Positions 23,641 through 35,667 of a stretch of 64,000 nucleotides of DNA are shown in pieces (position 1 is the stretch's first letter; each line of letters starts with the position of its first letter). Source of the DNA: Cyrtodaria siliqua (Eukaryota > Mollusca > Bivalvia > Adapedonta > Hiatellidae). The notes beneath the pieces are model-generated. The model was not told where the DNA came from and ran no database searches. It worked only from the letters and a program-made list of their open reading frames with translations. The translations under genes and the position numbers were made by a program. The stretch is taken from contig JAWPHD010011524.1 in the NCBI GenBank assembly GCA_037043455.1, positions 19,156 through 83,155 of the forward strand, written 5' to 3'.

Positions 23641-23945
23641 TATGTGAAGCATCCTTATATGTTTGTTCGAATGGTGCACCTGAGGTCATAAATGCCCCCG
23701 CAATGGGGCTTGTCAGTTTCATTTAACAAATCTTAAAATATCTTCTGCAAAAATACAAGATATAGAGCTGTGATATTTTTCATGTAACATCGTCTTATGG
23801 TCCTCTAACTTGTTTGTTCTAATGGTGACCCAGAGGTCAAATTTGGACCCGCCCCAGTGTCCTAATCATTCACACGAACTTTATTTTAGCATACGTTTTT
23901 AGTTATGCTCCGGACAAAAAGTGTGACGGACGGACGGACGGCAAA
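23641..23945 (-). repeat. GGACCATAAG-type repeat, minus strand
   Basis: CTTATGGTCCTCTAACTTGT and TTCTAATGGTGACCCAGAGG (about 23,796-23,838) are the reverse complement of the unit described at 2835-3235. A second weaker unit is at about 23,660-23,715. It ends in GTTATGCTCCGGACAAAAAG and GACGGACGGACGG. Confidence 0.6.
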
Positions 23946-24929
23946 AGCGGCGACTATATGCTCCTCCATAATAAACAATCTAGTGTTTCTAGTTACAATA
24001 TATATTATATGGAAAACTAAGGTAATAGTAAATGAAAAAAACAACTGTGATGGAGCCTCAATATAATGTCTCTGTTGTAATCAGTCAGCGAGAAGTAAGC
24101 AGTTAAAAAGCATGCTATCCATGATTTTTCAACGACTACATTCAGTTGGGAAATGTGTCTTTAAGAGAAGGAATTTATGCGTGAGTGATTGTTGGTGGGG
24201 TTAACATTTTTTTATTATAATAATCACTACATTGAAAATGTTAACATTTTTTTTTTATTATAATCGCTTTATGCAATAATGTTATTATGATAACCAACTC
24301 AGCGCCTTTATTATAATGTTCGCCACATTGTTATAACCTGCCTAAATATAAACCCTCCAAATGTCGGGCATTATTATAAGTATAATAATGATCATTATTC
24401 ATACACAAGAAGCCAGTTATAACAATGTTTCCCTATAAAATAATGATATCTGCTTCGATTTAGGAAATGGTGGTTGGACAGGAAGTTTAAGGGATATGGG
24501 TGGGCAGGAGGTTTAACGAATGGGGTGGGTAGGCAGGGGCGTAGCATGGTCTGTTTTTCATCCTACTCCAAATACAACGTGCAAAGCACAGAGTGTAGGA
24601 GGGTTTGGGAGTAGATGCACCTCTTCCACAAGCGGTTTCGGAGTCCTCCCCCGATATACACTTTTTTCATTGGGACCAAAATGGCGTGCAAGCGATATTT
24701 GTCAGGAATATAAACATTTGGTGATCGCAACAATGGTAACTTTCCACCCTTACCCTTTCCCTCGCCCCCACGCCATCATGCCCACTCTGATATGTATTGA
24801 ATATTTAAATTGTTTAGGATTTTTATCTTTTTATCGTTTTGCTTTTCCAAATTACTTCCGGGAATAAAGGAGTATGCCATGCTAGCTTCCTGCAACCCCC
24901 ACCCCACGCCCCCATCCCCACCAACACTC

Positions 24930-25860
24930 ACACACGCATATATGTCTTCTCTTAAACCTCCTGTCCACTCGCATCCCTTAAGCTTCCTGCACCCCACTCC
25001 CACACACACGTATTTCTTCTCTTAAACCTCCTGCTCACCCGCATCCCTTAAGCTTTCTGCCACCCCCTCCATTTCTTCTCTTAAACTCTTGTCCACCCGC
25101 ATCCCTTACGCTTCATGCTCCCAATTCCCCCACATATTTCTTAAACCTCCTGCCCACTCGCATCCATTAAGGTTCCTGCTCCTCCCCCTCACACATACAT
25201 ATTTCTGTTCTTAAACCTCCTGCCCATCCACCCGCATCCTTTAAGCTTCCTACCACCCCACCTACACAAAAATATTTTGTCTTAAACCTCATGAATACAG
25301 GAATCCATTAAGGTTCCTGCTCCTCCCTCCCCCATATACACATTTCTTCTCTTAAACCTCCTGCCCACCCGCATCCCTTAAGCTTCCTGCTCCCCCTACA
25401 CACATTTGTCCTCTTAAACCTCCTGCCCACCGGCATCCCTTAAGCTTCCTGCTTCCCCTCTCCCCACACACATTTCTTCTGTTAAATCTTCTGCCCACCC
25501 GCATCCTTAAGCTTCATGCTCCCCCTCCCACACACACACATTTCTTCTCTTGAACATCCTTTCCTCCCACATCCTAAGTTTCCTGCTCCCTCTCCCCCAC
25601 ATACACATTTCTTCTCTTAAACCCTCCTGCCCACCCGCATACCTTAATCATTTTGCTTCCATCCTCCACCCCACCCTCACCCCAACCACACTCATTTCTT
25701 ATCTTAAACTTCCTGCCCATTCACATCCATCAATCCTCCTGCCCATCATCATCTCATCTTAATCCTCTTGCCAATCCCCATTCATTAATCCTCATATAAT
25801 CCAACCCACTCCCTTAAACCGCCTGCCCATCCATTGCCCTAAACACCCTGCACACCACTA
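24930..25860 (-). repeat. ~60-bp minisatellite, right arm (inverted)
   Basis: About twelve units of TTTCTTCTCTTAAACCTCCT, GCCCACCCGCATCCCTTAAG and CTTCCTGCTCCCCCTCCC, the reverse complement of the left-arm array; outer units are increasingly diverged. Open stretches across it (for example 24,810-25,025) are proline/histidine-rich artefacts. Confidence 0.85.
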
Positions 25861-26283
25861 GCACATGTAGAATGTTATGCTGTGCTTATTATTATTATAA
25901 TCGCAACATTTTGCCAAGTCTCCCGGACATAAATTGTCTCGCAAGATTTAAAATTATAATACACACAGCTAAACATGTATCGATTTTCAGGATAAATAAA
26001 ATCGTAGGGAGGTTGTTATTATTTTGGACAGATTATAATAATAATGTATAAATGTGTGGGTTTTTATGTGGTTTAAATGCGATAAAAATATGTTAACATT
26101 TTTAATGTAGAGATTATTATAATATGTGTGTGGTTTTTAAATTTTTGTTAACATTTTTAATGCGATAATTTATTTTTAACATTATGTAGTGATTATTATA
26201 ATAAAAAAACGGTAACATGTTTAATGTGGTGATTATAATTCAATTAAACATACAGTAAAAATAATTATAATAGCATGGTCCCC

Positions 26284-26465
26284 TACGGCTTTTCTCACTA
26301 CATTAAAAATGTTAACATTTTTTTTATCGCATTACATGTATACATTATTATTATAAGCTTTCCAAAATAATAACAACATCCCTACGAGTTTATGTATTAA
26401 AACCCACACGCGTAACCTCCGTTAACTCTCTGAAAATGTATACATTCCGAAAATCAATACACAGT
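26284..26465 (+). repeat. Third copy of the foldback-arm sequence, direct orientation
   Basis: CACTACATTAAAAATGTTAAC, AATAACAACATCCCTACGAG, TTAAAACCCACACGCGTAACC and GAAAATGTATACATTC repeat in order the left-arm segment 21,880-22,040, immediately outside the right end of the element. This suggests a second, truncated insertion. Confidence 0.65.
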
Positions 26466-27102
26466 AGGAACACCACGGACCTATAACATGATTTCTGTTC
26501 GCCTTTTTCTTCCAAGAACATGGACTATTTCTTTGTATCTACGTAGGCGAGAACTGCGGGCATAGCTAGTCTTAAACACATGTACAGTGTTCCATGCAGT
26601 GAAATCGTCCCCCTTATGTGTAAACACAGCTGCAGTGTGTTGTTTGACAGGTCACCGTGACATAAATTGACACTGTTGGTGCAAATTGGATTTGGGATTA
26701 CTGTATCTGCTGATAGAGGTCCATTTCCAAGGTATTTGTTTTGTTATTAAAATTTGCTTGTAAATACATATCAGCCAATAATCGCCAATGCCTAAATATG
26801 TACGATCCACGACCCTGATACGATCTAAACTGGCGTAGATACCGACTAATTTCATTACAGAACGTTCTATGAAATAACAATTCTGATCAATTCTTGGGTG
26901 AGCCTTGCATCAGTATTTTTCGGTGCTCTCCGATCTTTCATGTAACCGGTGTAAACTGTATGTGCAATAAAACAGTTACTTGTAGCAGAGATGTAAGAAT
27001 TAGATTCCCGAACTTTTTATGAATATATATATATACATGTACTACTGCACTTTGACTAACAATTTTCACATTGCTGACATTGGATTGATGGTGTTTTTCA
27101 GA
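26466..27102. other. No recognisable gene
   Basis: AT-rich, no repeat matched. Open stretches of 60-67 codons on the minus strand carry no recognisable motif. Confidence 0.4.
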
Positions 27103-27196
27103 GAGGTCCCAAATGTGAATTGTGCACTTCAGTGTGAACTGATGCTGACTACTTCAGAGTGTCCAGCCGTCTTTAATGCCATTGAACAATACGGAG
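27103..27196 (+). CDS. Possible small Cys-containing exon (weak)
   Basis: A GTTTTTCAG|AG acceptor-like site at about 27,102 and a GGAG|GTGAGA donor-like site at about 27,196 bracket an open segment reading VPNVNCALQCELMLTTSECP and FNAIEQYG. The frame continues past the donor to ENLFQTCLCSD. The Cys spacing is faintly like GDNF-receptor/GAS1 repeats, but this is one short segment without other exons nearby. It may be a chance open stretch. Confidence 0.2.
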
Positions 27197-27394
27197 GTGA
27201 GAACCTATTTCAAACTTGTTTGTGCTCGGATAAAAATCTGCCACCGCACTTTTTGTAGTTCTTTAAATGAAGCTTGTATTACCACATTAATTTTGTTATA
27301 CTTGCACGGTGCTGTTCAAAGTTAGAGTAAAAAATGCTTCCAATGATAATGAAAAATGCTTCCAATGATAATGCAGAGTGATTGTAATATAATC

Positions 27395-30064
27395 TTAACT
27401 TCCACTTAGACAATCCCACAGATAGGGATTCTGCCAGATTCATCAGTGCTCTTGACTCGTGTGGTATGCGGCAGCATGTCAGTGAACCCACACATATTGG
27501 TGGACATACGTTAGATGTTGTGATCACTAGAGATACTGAGAGCATAGTTTCTAATGTAGAAGTTACTGATCCCGGCCTGTCTGATAATTCTGGAAAAGTA
27601 GCGCGTGACCATCTCGCAGTAACTTTTAGTGTTAAAGCGGCAAGACCTGCCCCTGTCAGCAAGACTGTATCTTTCAGAAAAATTCGCTCTATAAACATTG
27701 ATTCCTTTAAAACTGATATCGAAACATCAAAAACTCTACACGATGCTTTAAAATGCACAGACCTTGATTATCTCGTCAATGTACTCCGTTACGTACGAAG
27801 TCGATTATTCTCAGGCCATCTTGTCCTTGGTTTAATGAGGAACTACATGACGCTAAACACTGTAAACGTACGCTGGAACGACAATGGCGTAAAATCAAAC
27901 TAACAGTTCACCACGAAATCTACAGAAACCAATGTGCAAAAATTAATAAACTACTTAAACAAGCTAGAGTCAGTTATTACTCTGACAAAATAGAATCCTG
28001 TGGACATGACCAAAAAAGTATCTTTAAGGTAACCAAACATCTGTTAGGCGCTTCAAAAGATATCATATTACCCTCCAACAATTCATCAAAGAAACTGGCA
28101 CAGGATTTCAGTGACTTTTTCATAAACAAAATAGAAACCATTAGATGCGATATATTTTTAGGAAATCATTCTGGTTCCAATTCCATGAATATTGACTCGG
28201 TTCAGGTACCACTAGAAAATCATCTGACAGATTTTACTCCTGCTACATCCAAGGAAGTGGAACGAATAATCCTACAATCTCCGAATAAATCGTGTGAATT
28301 GGATCCAATACCAACATGGTTGTTGAAATCATGTCTTGATGAACTTTTACCTGTTCTGACGAAGATCATCAACTCATCTCTACACTCGGCATACGTACTA
28401 AAGACATTTAAAAGTTCACGTATAAGACCTCTATTAAAAAAGCCAACCCTTGATCAAAACACTCTTAAAAACTACAGACCTGTGTCCAATCTCCCATTTA
28501 TCTCAAAGGTGTTAGAGAAGGTAGTCGACAAACGTTTGGAACAGATTTGTCCCTTAACGATCTTCACGAGAAACATCAGTCGGCGTACAGAAAGTGTCAC
28601 TCTACCGAAACTGCTTTACTCAAAGTCCAGAGTGACATCCTCCAGTCTTTAGACCAGAACAAGGTTACTATCTTAGTATTACTGGATCTCTCTGCTGCAT
28701 TTGACACCATCGATCATAGCACACTACTCTATCGCCTTGAACATGACTTTGGAATAGCCGGTAAGCCACTTGCATGGATGACATCCTATCTAAGTGATCG
28801 TTATCAAACTGTGTGCATTGACGGCGAACTATCCAATCCAGTGCTTATGAAATACAGTGTACCACAAGGAAAGGTCTTGGGGCCCAAAAACTATATCATG
28901 TATACCAAACCTGTAGGGGCAATTTATAGAAACCATGGACTAAATCATCATTTCTATGCTGATGACTCTCAGCTATACTTATCATTTGAACCTTTAGACA
29001 AAATTTCTCAAGTTGAAGTTATACGGCGAGGTGAAGCCTGTCTCAATGATATTGTCTCCTGGATGCACCACAATATGCTAAAACTAAATGCAGACAAAAC
29101 AGAACTTATATTGTTTTGCTCCAAGCGTAATGTGGAGTGTATATCTGACATATCTATTAAAGTTGGAGACTCTGAGATAAAACAATCATCATGTGTTAGA
29201 AATCTGGAAGCATTTCTCGATTCCAAAATGGACATGTAACAACAGGTGAATGCTGTTTGTAGGTCATGTTACGCCCAGTTACGACAAATAGGTCACATTA
29301 GACAATATCTAACCATTGATGCAACCAAAACCCTTGTAAATTCCCTTGTTACATCCAGACTTGACTATTGTAACTCCCTGCTTAGCGGTCTACCTAAGAC
29401 AATTTTGAACAAACTTCAAGCAGTTCAAAATACAGCAGCTCGTATCATTACTAGGAAATCTCGTTTCGACCACATCACACCAGTGTTAAAGGAGCTTCAC
29501 TGGCTCCCAGTGCAATACCGGATTGACTTTAAAATATTGAGTCACATCTATAAAGCCTTAAATGACCAATCTCCAAGCTACATCAAAAACATGTTAAAGG
29601 TGTATAGACCACAGCGTGACTTAAGATCCCACAGTGACACTCTGACTCTTGCAGTACCAAGATCTCGTAAAGTTACATACGGTGACCGTAGCTTTGCAAC
29701 TGCTGCTCCAAAGTTGTGGAATGCGCTTCCAGTGGGAATCCGGAATTCCAACACACTTGACTCTTTTAAGAGATCACTGTCATCTTATTATGACAGTACT
29801 ATTTTTTAAACATGGATTTTAAATTTAGTCAGTATAATAATAATGTCTTAACATTATCTTAGCAATATAATCTATATGTTGTTTTATATTTTACCACTAA
29901 ATATTTTCGCATATCTTAGAGTTAATACATGTATTATTCTTTTTTAGTTTTGACTGTGTGTGAATGTATTATTGTTTTACTTGTAAAGCACTTTTGAACG
30001 TATGTTATATATGAAAAGAGTGCTATATAAATATGGTATAATAATAATAATAATAATAATAATA
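27395..30064 (+). mobile_element. CR1/L2-like non-LTR retrotransposon, 5'-truncated
   Basis: Contiguous sequence from the end of the endonuclease domain through reverse transcriptase to a 3' terminus made of TGCTATATAAATATGGTATA and an (ATA)n tail (30,038-30,064), typical for CR1/L2-type elements. The 5' end starts abruptly inside the endonuclease, as expected for incomplete target-primed reverse transcription. The tail is intact although the coding part carries a few frameshifts and one stop, so the copy is of moderate age. Confidence 0.85.
27407..29809 (+). pseudogene. ORF2 remnant of the LINE: endonuclease C-terminus and reverse transcriptase
   Basis: In order: FISALDSCGMRQHV and THIGGHTLDVVITR (end of the APE-type endonuclease), PSCPWFNEELHDAKHCKRT (27,816 onward), FSDFFINKIETIR, SPNKSCELDPIPTWLLK, RPLLKKPTLD and NYRPVSNLPFISKVLEKVV (RT finger motifs). 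Then come HQSAYRKCHSTETALL, LDLSAAFDTIDH (motif A Asp), SVPQGKVLGP (motif B, Ser to Lys change) and YADDSQLY (motif C). The C-terminal part is SRLDYCNSLL, LHWLPVQYRIDFK and RSHSDTL, ending in a TAA at 29,807-29,809. Breaks: a frame change near 27,770-27,815, another near 28,545, and an in-frame TAA at 29,237-29,239. The segment after motif B (KNYIMYTKP) is degraded. Not functional. Confidence 0.85.
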
Positions 30065-31026
30065 TGAGCTCGTGTAGACGACATGTACTGAGTACATGTG
30101 AACAAAGGTGTGTTAAAGGGACACATGGCAGTCTTGATTTGTTTAAAACTTGCAGCGTCCCGTTAGGTTTTCTACACAATTTGCATTTGTGCAAACATTA
30201 ATATTAATTATTAGAATAGTTCAAAGGAAATTATTTTTACACATTACTAATGTTGATTATATCAATAATAGATAATAGTCCACCGATAATATAGTTCATT
30301 TTTGGTAGAATAACAAAGGAAAAATGAAAACTCACAATTTTATTTAATTATATGCAAGCAAGTTTAAAGTAAAAATAATACCTGGTTAATAATTGAGATG
30401 CTGATGTTAATGATTGATAAATACTTCAGGATTGTCGTGTATCGCTTTAACATGCTGGTACATCAACAACATGATTGTGCTCATTTTGAAATATAGTATC
30501 TATGTGATGGTCTCCCTTTATTTAAGTGGCACAGAGCAAAATTCCAATCTTGGGTCTGTTTTACACGTTGTCACTATTAAAACAAACAAAACATTTACAA
30601 AAGTGTCTCCCAACTCCCCTATTCAATCGATGGTTTTTCTATAAAAAAAAAAGTTTTGAGAGAGAAAATAAATAATGGTTTAATAAGTTTTCTCTCATTT
30701 CATGACATTATTTAGTCATTAAATTAATATAAAGAACAAAACGTGTACAATTTAACGATTTTAGATTTTTGGCAATAGTTATTTCGTATTTATTAAATAA
30801 ATTGCTTATAAAATAGTACAGCCTCTGTCAGATTAAACTTTTCTTAGAATGGCATGAATAGATTCTTGCTGTACTGTTGGATGAAAATACATTACGTTTG
30901 TTTGTGTGCATCTTTGAGTTTGTAAGCATGTCATTGTCAGATCAGTTATATACTCGTATGAATACAAATATAATATGTATTGACTCATTATTTGATGTTG
31001 CCAGTTACTCAAGTTTTGCCATAGGA
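30065..31026. other. No gene; AAAGGGACA-type MITE remnant
   Basis: A segment beginning TTAAAGGGACACATGGCAGT at about 30,113 resembles those at 36,453 and 57,099 (MITE-like ends). The rest is AT-rich with nothing assignable. Confidence 0.4.
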
Positions 31027-31230
31027 CGTGGTGGTCCAGTGGATAGCACGCACGGCTTTGAATCTAGTGAACACGGATTCGAGTCTCACTGGCTTCAATG
31101 CATTACTTCGATGTGTCCTGAGGCAACACACCCAAGCGTAGTCCGTCGGATGGGGACGAATACCTAGTGGTCCCTTGTATCGAAGTCTCACGTCAAAAAA
31201 CCATAAGAATCTAATCGATAGTAATCCTAA
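31027..31230 (+). mobile_element. SINE family 1 core with a different tRNA-like head
   Basis: The head reads GTGGTCCAGTGGATAGCACG (A box) and ACACGGATTCGAGTCTC (B box). It is followed by GTCCGTCGGATGGGGACGAA, GTGGTCCCTTGTATCG and AACCATAAGAATCTAATCGAT, the same core order as the other family 1 copies. The head differs clearly from GGCGTGGCGCAGTCGGTAGC of the 1859-2175 copy, so the core seems joined to more than one tRNA source. Confidence 0.75.
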
Positions 31231-31479
31231 GTATTCTTTCCCTCTATCCCTGTACCTCTCCCCTCCCATCACCTGGATCCGACTGAATACTCTGCTCGAC
31301 TTATATTCCATGTATTTAATTGAACTTTTTTCACATTGCAAGTCAACGTGGAAGAAGACTCCATGTACACCACTGACCAGAGTCAATGCTGAAGTTTTTG
31401 TTTTCTCAGTTGTTTAATTAATAAAGTATAAATATGAACTAAAATATTGTCTTTATTAGTATGTCTTCCACCACAAAGT

Positions 31480-31800
31480 GGTAGGTGAGACTGATTGTTT
31501 TTGGTCTGTCCGTTCGTCTGTCTGTCCATCACAAATCTTGTCTGCGCTACTTGTTGGATGTTGACGAAACTTTGTTCGAAGCATCAGTATAATGCCTAGT
31601 TGTACATATATGTTTTTGAGGTCAGTAGGTCAACGCTCAATGTCACCATGACAGGAAAATGAAATGTCTTGCCCACACCGTTATTACTCTTTCACTATGA
31701 AACTTCATTGGGGGACTGAAAGTGAAAAGAGGATGACCCTTTCGATTTTTAGGTCAAAGGTCAAGGTCTCTGCTGACAAAACCTTTCCATATCCACAATT
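31480..31800 (+). repeat. GTCCGTTCGTCTGTC-containing dispersed repeat
   Basis: GGTAGGTGAGACTGATTG, GGTCTGTCCGTTCGTCTGTC, GTTGGATGTTGACGAAACTT and two GAGGTCAGTAGGTCAA/TTTAGGTCAAAGGTCAAGG blocks, arranged like the units at 9079-9605. Confidence 0.55.
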
Positions 31801-32086
31801 AAACACATCTTAACAATATTGTGCAGTGAGGTGAGACATCTGTTTTTCTTTAAAAAAAAACACACACTCCAGTCGATTATTGTTGATGGTGCTTTATACA
31901 TATTACAACACGCATGATAACATTGTAATGTATTTCTTGCGTAATGTTGAATCCAGTAAAACCTGTGGTTTGCTTCATCGATACCGCCGCCTCTGAACCA
32001 AACCACATGTGTTGGTGGATTCAATAGTGTGCAAGAAATATATTCCGATCACCCATTTTATTTTAAATTAATAAATTACAAAAAAT
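31801..32086. other. No recognisable gene
   Basis: Short AT-rich stretch between a dispersed repeat and element copy B. Nothing assignable. Confidence 0.4.
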
Positions 32087-32990
32087 GGGCCTGGGATTTT
32101 CCTTTTAGCCGGAATATATTTTTTGCATTTCTTTAAAGCTGGGTTTTTATTTCGCCTAGTACACTGGCCAGATATTTTTCACCGTCAACTTGAAAGCCAG
32201 AATTTTCTTTTTAAGTTTTACTATTCGTAAAATAAGAAGAGCTGTTGTAGATCTACTCAAGCCAAGTCCAATTATTTCAGCAACCACTGGTCAGTGAAAA
32301 TTGAAATATGTCATCAGTACCATCAAGGACACTGGGAGACACATGTTCCATAACTCTGTATTGCATTTAAGCAAAAGCATGGCCCTTTTATTACTTTGAA
32401 TTTTTGGTTTAAGCTCTCTTTTGACAAGTCCAGCTTTGAATATCAAGGGCACTACATGTTCCATATTAACTCTGCATAGCATTTAATCAAAGTTATGTTC
32501 CTTTTTCGGCTCAAAATTCTGGTTAAAATTGTTAGGCAAGTCCTTGTATTTCAATAGGTAATTGTTAATTATTGATACAGCGTGGAAGTAGACATGTTCC
32601 ATAATTCTGTATTGCATTTTAGCAAAATTCTGGCCCTTTTTCTGGATAAATATTTTCTGTATTGTATTTTAGAAAAGGTGTAGTCTATTTTCGACTTAGA
32701 ATTAATTTTGTTTTATTTGTTGGCAAGTCCATTTATTTCAATACCCACTCGCCATATATCTCTGTCAAAGGAGCTTGACAAGTGAGATCAGAGTCACCAA
32801 GGACACTTACAGACACATGTTTCATAACATTTTATTTCATTTGAGCCAGATGATATTTTTTTTCAACTTAGAGTTAAAGTTTTTTAAGCAGCTTCATATA
32901 TTTAAATGAAACTCACTGCATACATCAAATAACAATGGCAAGCCTGTAAATGTCATTAGCCACACAAACCCCACACCTTCCCCACTCCTA

Positions 32991-33130
32991 CATCACCACC
33001 ACCACCACCACCACCACCACCACCCCAGATGGACAAATATGTGTTCTATTCATTTTGGTTTCTCTCCAGTTACCATGTGTGCATCCTGTTATCCCCCAAC
33101 CCCTTCCCACGCCCCCCCCCCCCCACCCCA
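32991..33130 (+). repeat. (CAC)n microsatellite and poly-C tract
   Basis: ACATCACCACCACCACCACC continues to about 33,024, then a run of about 15 C at about 33,110-33,124. Copy A has ATCACCACC and a 17-C run at matching places. Confidence 0.85.
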
Positions 33131-33764
33131 CACACACTCTCAACCTTAGACTCACCCAATGAAAATATTGTATTACGTCTGTTTTTTTCCTATGCAGTAA
33201 CACTTCACTTCCACTCCCCACCTTCTTCAAGTTCATATTCTTTCTGGGGTATTGAAGGTCTTGCTTTGATATTTGGTATATATGTTTACTGACCACCCCC
33301 TTCCCGCACCCCCTACACCTTCACCTCACTACCACCTAAACTCCACAATTAAGACTTGACCTTGTGAATGAATTGGCACCATGGTTGGTGAGACTGAAGT
33401 GTCAGTGGCCTTGTTTAAAATTGACTTTGAATAGTTGAGCATGCTGTACTTTTGACAGCTATTGTTTAATATCATCCTTCCATATGTGGCGGATGGAATT
33501 CCAATGTCCTGGTTTTAATCTTTAATTATGCTTGTCATTGTCTGCTTTCTATGTGAGCGCCCTTTTGCTCTTATAAATTATTAATGGATTTAATGTTTTG
33601 TTTTGTGGTGTAGGAGATTGTCAGGTACTGGGCAATGACTACCATGTTCCATACCAGTTTTATTAACACTGGCATATAGCACATAGCTTTGTCTGTTACC
33701 TGGCATTGCATCTGGCTGAAGCTGCTTCTTAAGTCCACTCACCTGTTGATGATATTGTATTGTA

Positions 33765-35295
33765 ATACTACCATGACCACTGCATACCATGACCACTGTA
33801 TATCACCAGTATTACTACCATGACCACTGTATATCACATCTAATACTACCATGACTACTAAGACTTAATACCACATTTATTACTGCCATGACCACTGAAT
33901 ACCCCATGTATTACTACCATGACCACTGAATACATATTCCTACCATGAGCTATGCATACTACATTTATTACTACCATGACCACTGTATATCCCAAGTATT
34001 ACTAGCATGACCACTGTATATCACATGTAATACTACCATGACTACTAAGACTAAATACCGCATTTATTACTACCATGACCACCGAATACCCCATGTATTA
34101 CTACCATGATCACTGAATACTTCATTTATTACTACAATGAACTATGCATACTACATGTATTACTACCATGACCACTGTATATCACAAGTTTTACTCGTAT
34201 GACCACTGTATATCACATTTAATACTACCATGACTACTAAGACTAAATACCACATTTATTACTACCATGACACTGATTACCCCATTCATTACTACCATGA
34301 CCACTGATACCACATTTATTACTACCATGACCACTGATACCATATGTATTAATAATATACCTCATGTCAAACACCCATGTTAAATTTCTATAGACTGTTA
34401 TTTTTCCATTTTTGTAATATCTCATATCGCTTGTAATGTCTCCTTGGAGTGAGTCACTGAATGATAGTCTTTTTTGTAATGTCACCCCAGTATAATTTGT
34501 ACTGTCTGACAATTGTGAAGTCAAAGCAAGTTTATATGTATTGGGATGTCCTATGCTGAACAGTGTATGAAAAGCAGTGAACATTTACTTAAATGACGGA
34601 CACAATTTCTACAATTTTCTGAAGATTTGAAAAGTTAACTCATGAATTCACAGCTGAAGATTCCGAAAGAAAACAAAGAACCATCCGCAAAAAAATATTT
34701 TCTAGGTGATGAAAATAGTAATTTTGAACAGAGAGAAGTAACAATGTTTTCTCATGTTTTATTTCAAAGGAATATTTAGCAGAACCAAATATCTTTTTCA
34801 TTTTTTTTTCAGTATAATAAAATAAATAGAAGGTTGACAAATATTCACTGTCACCGTCACAGGATTGCAATATTTACATACTACCATGACCAATGTATAT
34901 CACATTTAGGCAAATTTGGTAAAGTATAGTTTAATTATTTTATTTGAAAGGAAGAGAATGAAATGTTCTCTTAAAATCTAAAAAAGCAATAAACTAAAAT
35001 TCCCTACGGAAAAATAAAATACCTAATTTTGTTTTGTCGAAGGAGGTTTCGTAAAATGAATTATCAAAATATAATGGCCTTATTACAACCATGACTTATC
35101 TATACCACATTAATTTTAACCATGAATTTATATGAATATCACATTCATTACTACCATCACCAATGTATACCAAAATTACTACCATTGCCAGTGTATACCT
35201 CATTTATCACATGTATAACTACCATGACTAATGTATACCACATGTATTACTACCATGATCTATGTACATCAAATGTATTACAACCATGAATACTA
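33765..35295 (+). repeat. ~30-bp TACTACCATGACCACTG minisatellite (copy B)
   Basis: Two blocks (33,765-34,345 and 34,880-35,295). In the first block a longer period of about 210-240 bp is visible because the variant TGACTACTAAGACT recurs near 33,856, 34,038 and 34,230, hinting at higher-order duplication. Confidence 0.8.
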
Positions 35296-35667
35296 TCACT
35301 GACATCTAAACTCATTCAAACTGGAGATTTCGATAAACTTCTGAGCAGAAGTTGTGGATGTAGCCAGATTGTGGTTAAACATGTCCATGTTGAATCCAGT
35401 GGCTGATGCAGTAGATCTACATTTAGCATAGACTGAAGAAGGAGCCAGATTATATATTTTCCTCTAATTGGACTCACAGCCAGATTTTTTTTCAAGAATG
35501 TGAGAGAAGGCTTGAATATTTTTTTTCAACAACTTGAGGGACTGGTTTTTCCCCTCAAGTCAGAGCCAGGATATTTTTTTCAGCAATTCAAGGGCCAGAA
35601 TATTTTTTCAGGAAAAATCCCAGCCCACCCCCACCCACACCCCAACTAAGAAATCAAAATAGTCGGT

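Larger units (their letters stand above)
21695..26283. mobile_element. Foldback-like element with minisatellite-bearing inverted arms
   Basis: The outer ends match in inverted orientation: GGGGACCCTGCTATTATAAT at 21,695 and the reverse complement of 26,264-26,283 (GGGGACCATGCTATTATAAT). Moving inward, both arms show the same order: ATTAAAAATGTTAAC blocks with ATTATAATAATCAC, then AATAACAACCTCCCTACGAT, then GAAAATCGATACATGTTTAG, then CGAGACAAATTATGTCCG (22,088; inverse at about 25,922-25,940). Last is a minisatellite with unit core TTAAGGGATGCGGGTGGGCA/GGAGGTTTAAGAGAAGAAAT. The array is plus-oriented in the left arm (22,120-22,490) and minus-oriented in the right arm (24,930-25,860). The centre contains two SINEs and other repeats, evidently later insertions. 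No transposase is seen. Confidence 0.7.
32087..35667 (+). mobile_element. Non-coding ~3.5-kb inverted-ended element, copy B (left end truncated)
   Basis: Collinear with 12,365-15,756: it starts at GGGCCTGGGATTTTCC, lacks the outermost ACCGACCATT left end, and keeps the right end AAATCAAAATAGTCGGT (35,651-35,667). It shares the ~130-bp units, the (CCA)n/C-rich block (32,990-33,130), the LINE-free middle, and the TACTACCATGACCACTG array, which is longer here. Many small indels relative to copy A suggest independent old insertions, not a recent duplication. Confidence 0.75.

Noticed and set aside
24520..25025. 115-, 77- and 71-codon open stretches
   Set aside because: They overlap minisatellite and AT-rich arm sequence, are Pro/His- or Gly-rich, and lack any domain pattern.
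27019..27258. GDNF-receptor/GAS1-like exon
   Set aside because: Only the Cys spacing is suggestive, with no partner exons and a donor that would remove two of the cysteines; listed only as a weak possible exon.
31009..31386. 125-codon minus-strand open stretch
   Set aside because: It runs antisense across a SINE and contains no recognisable motif.
12332..35667. Segmental duplication linking 12-16 kb and 32-36 kb
   Set aside because: Similarity stops at the element ends and does not extend into the flanks, so two insertions explain it better.
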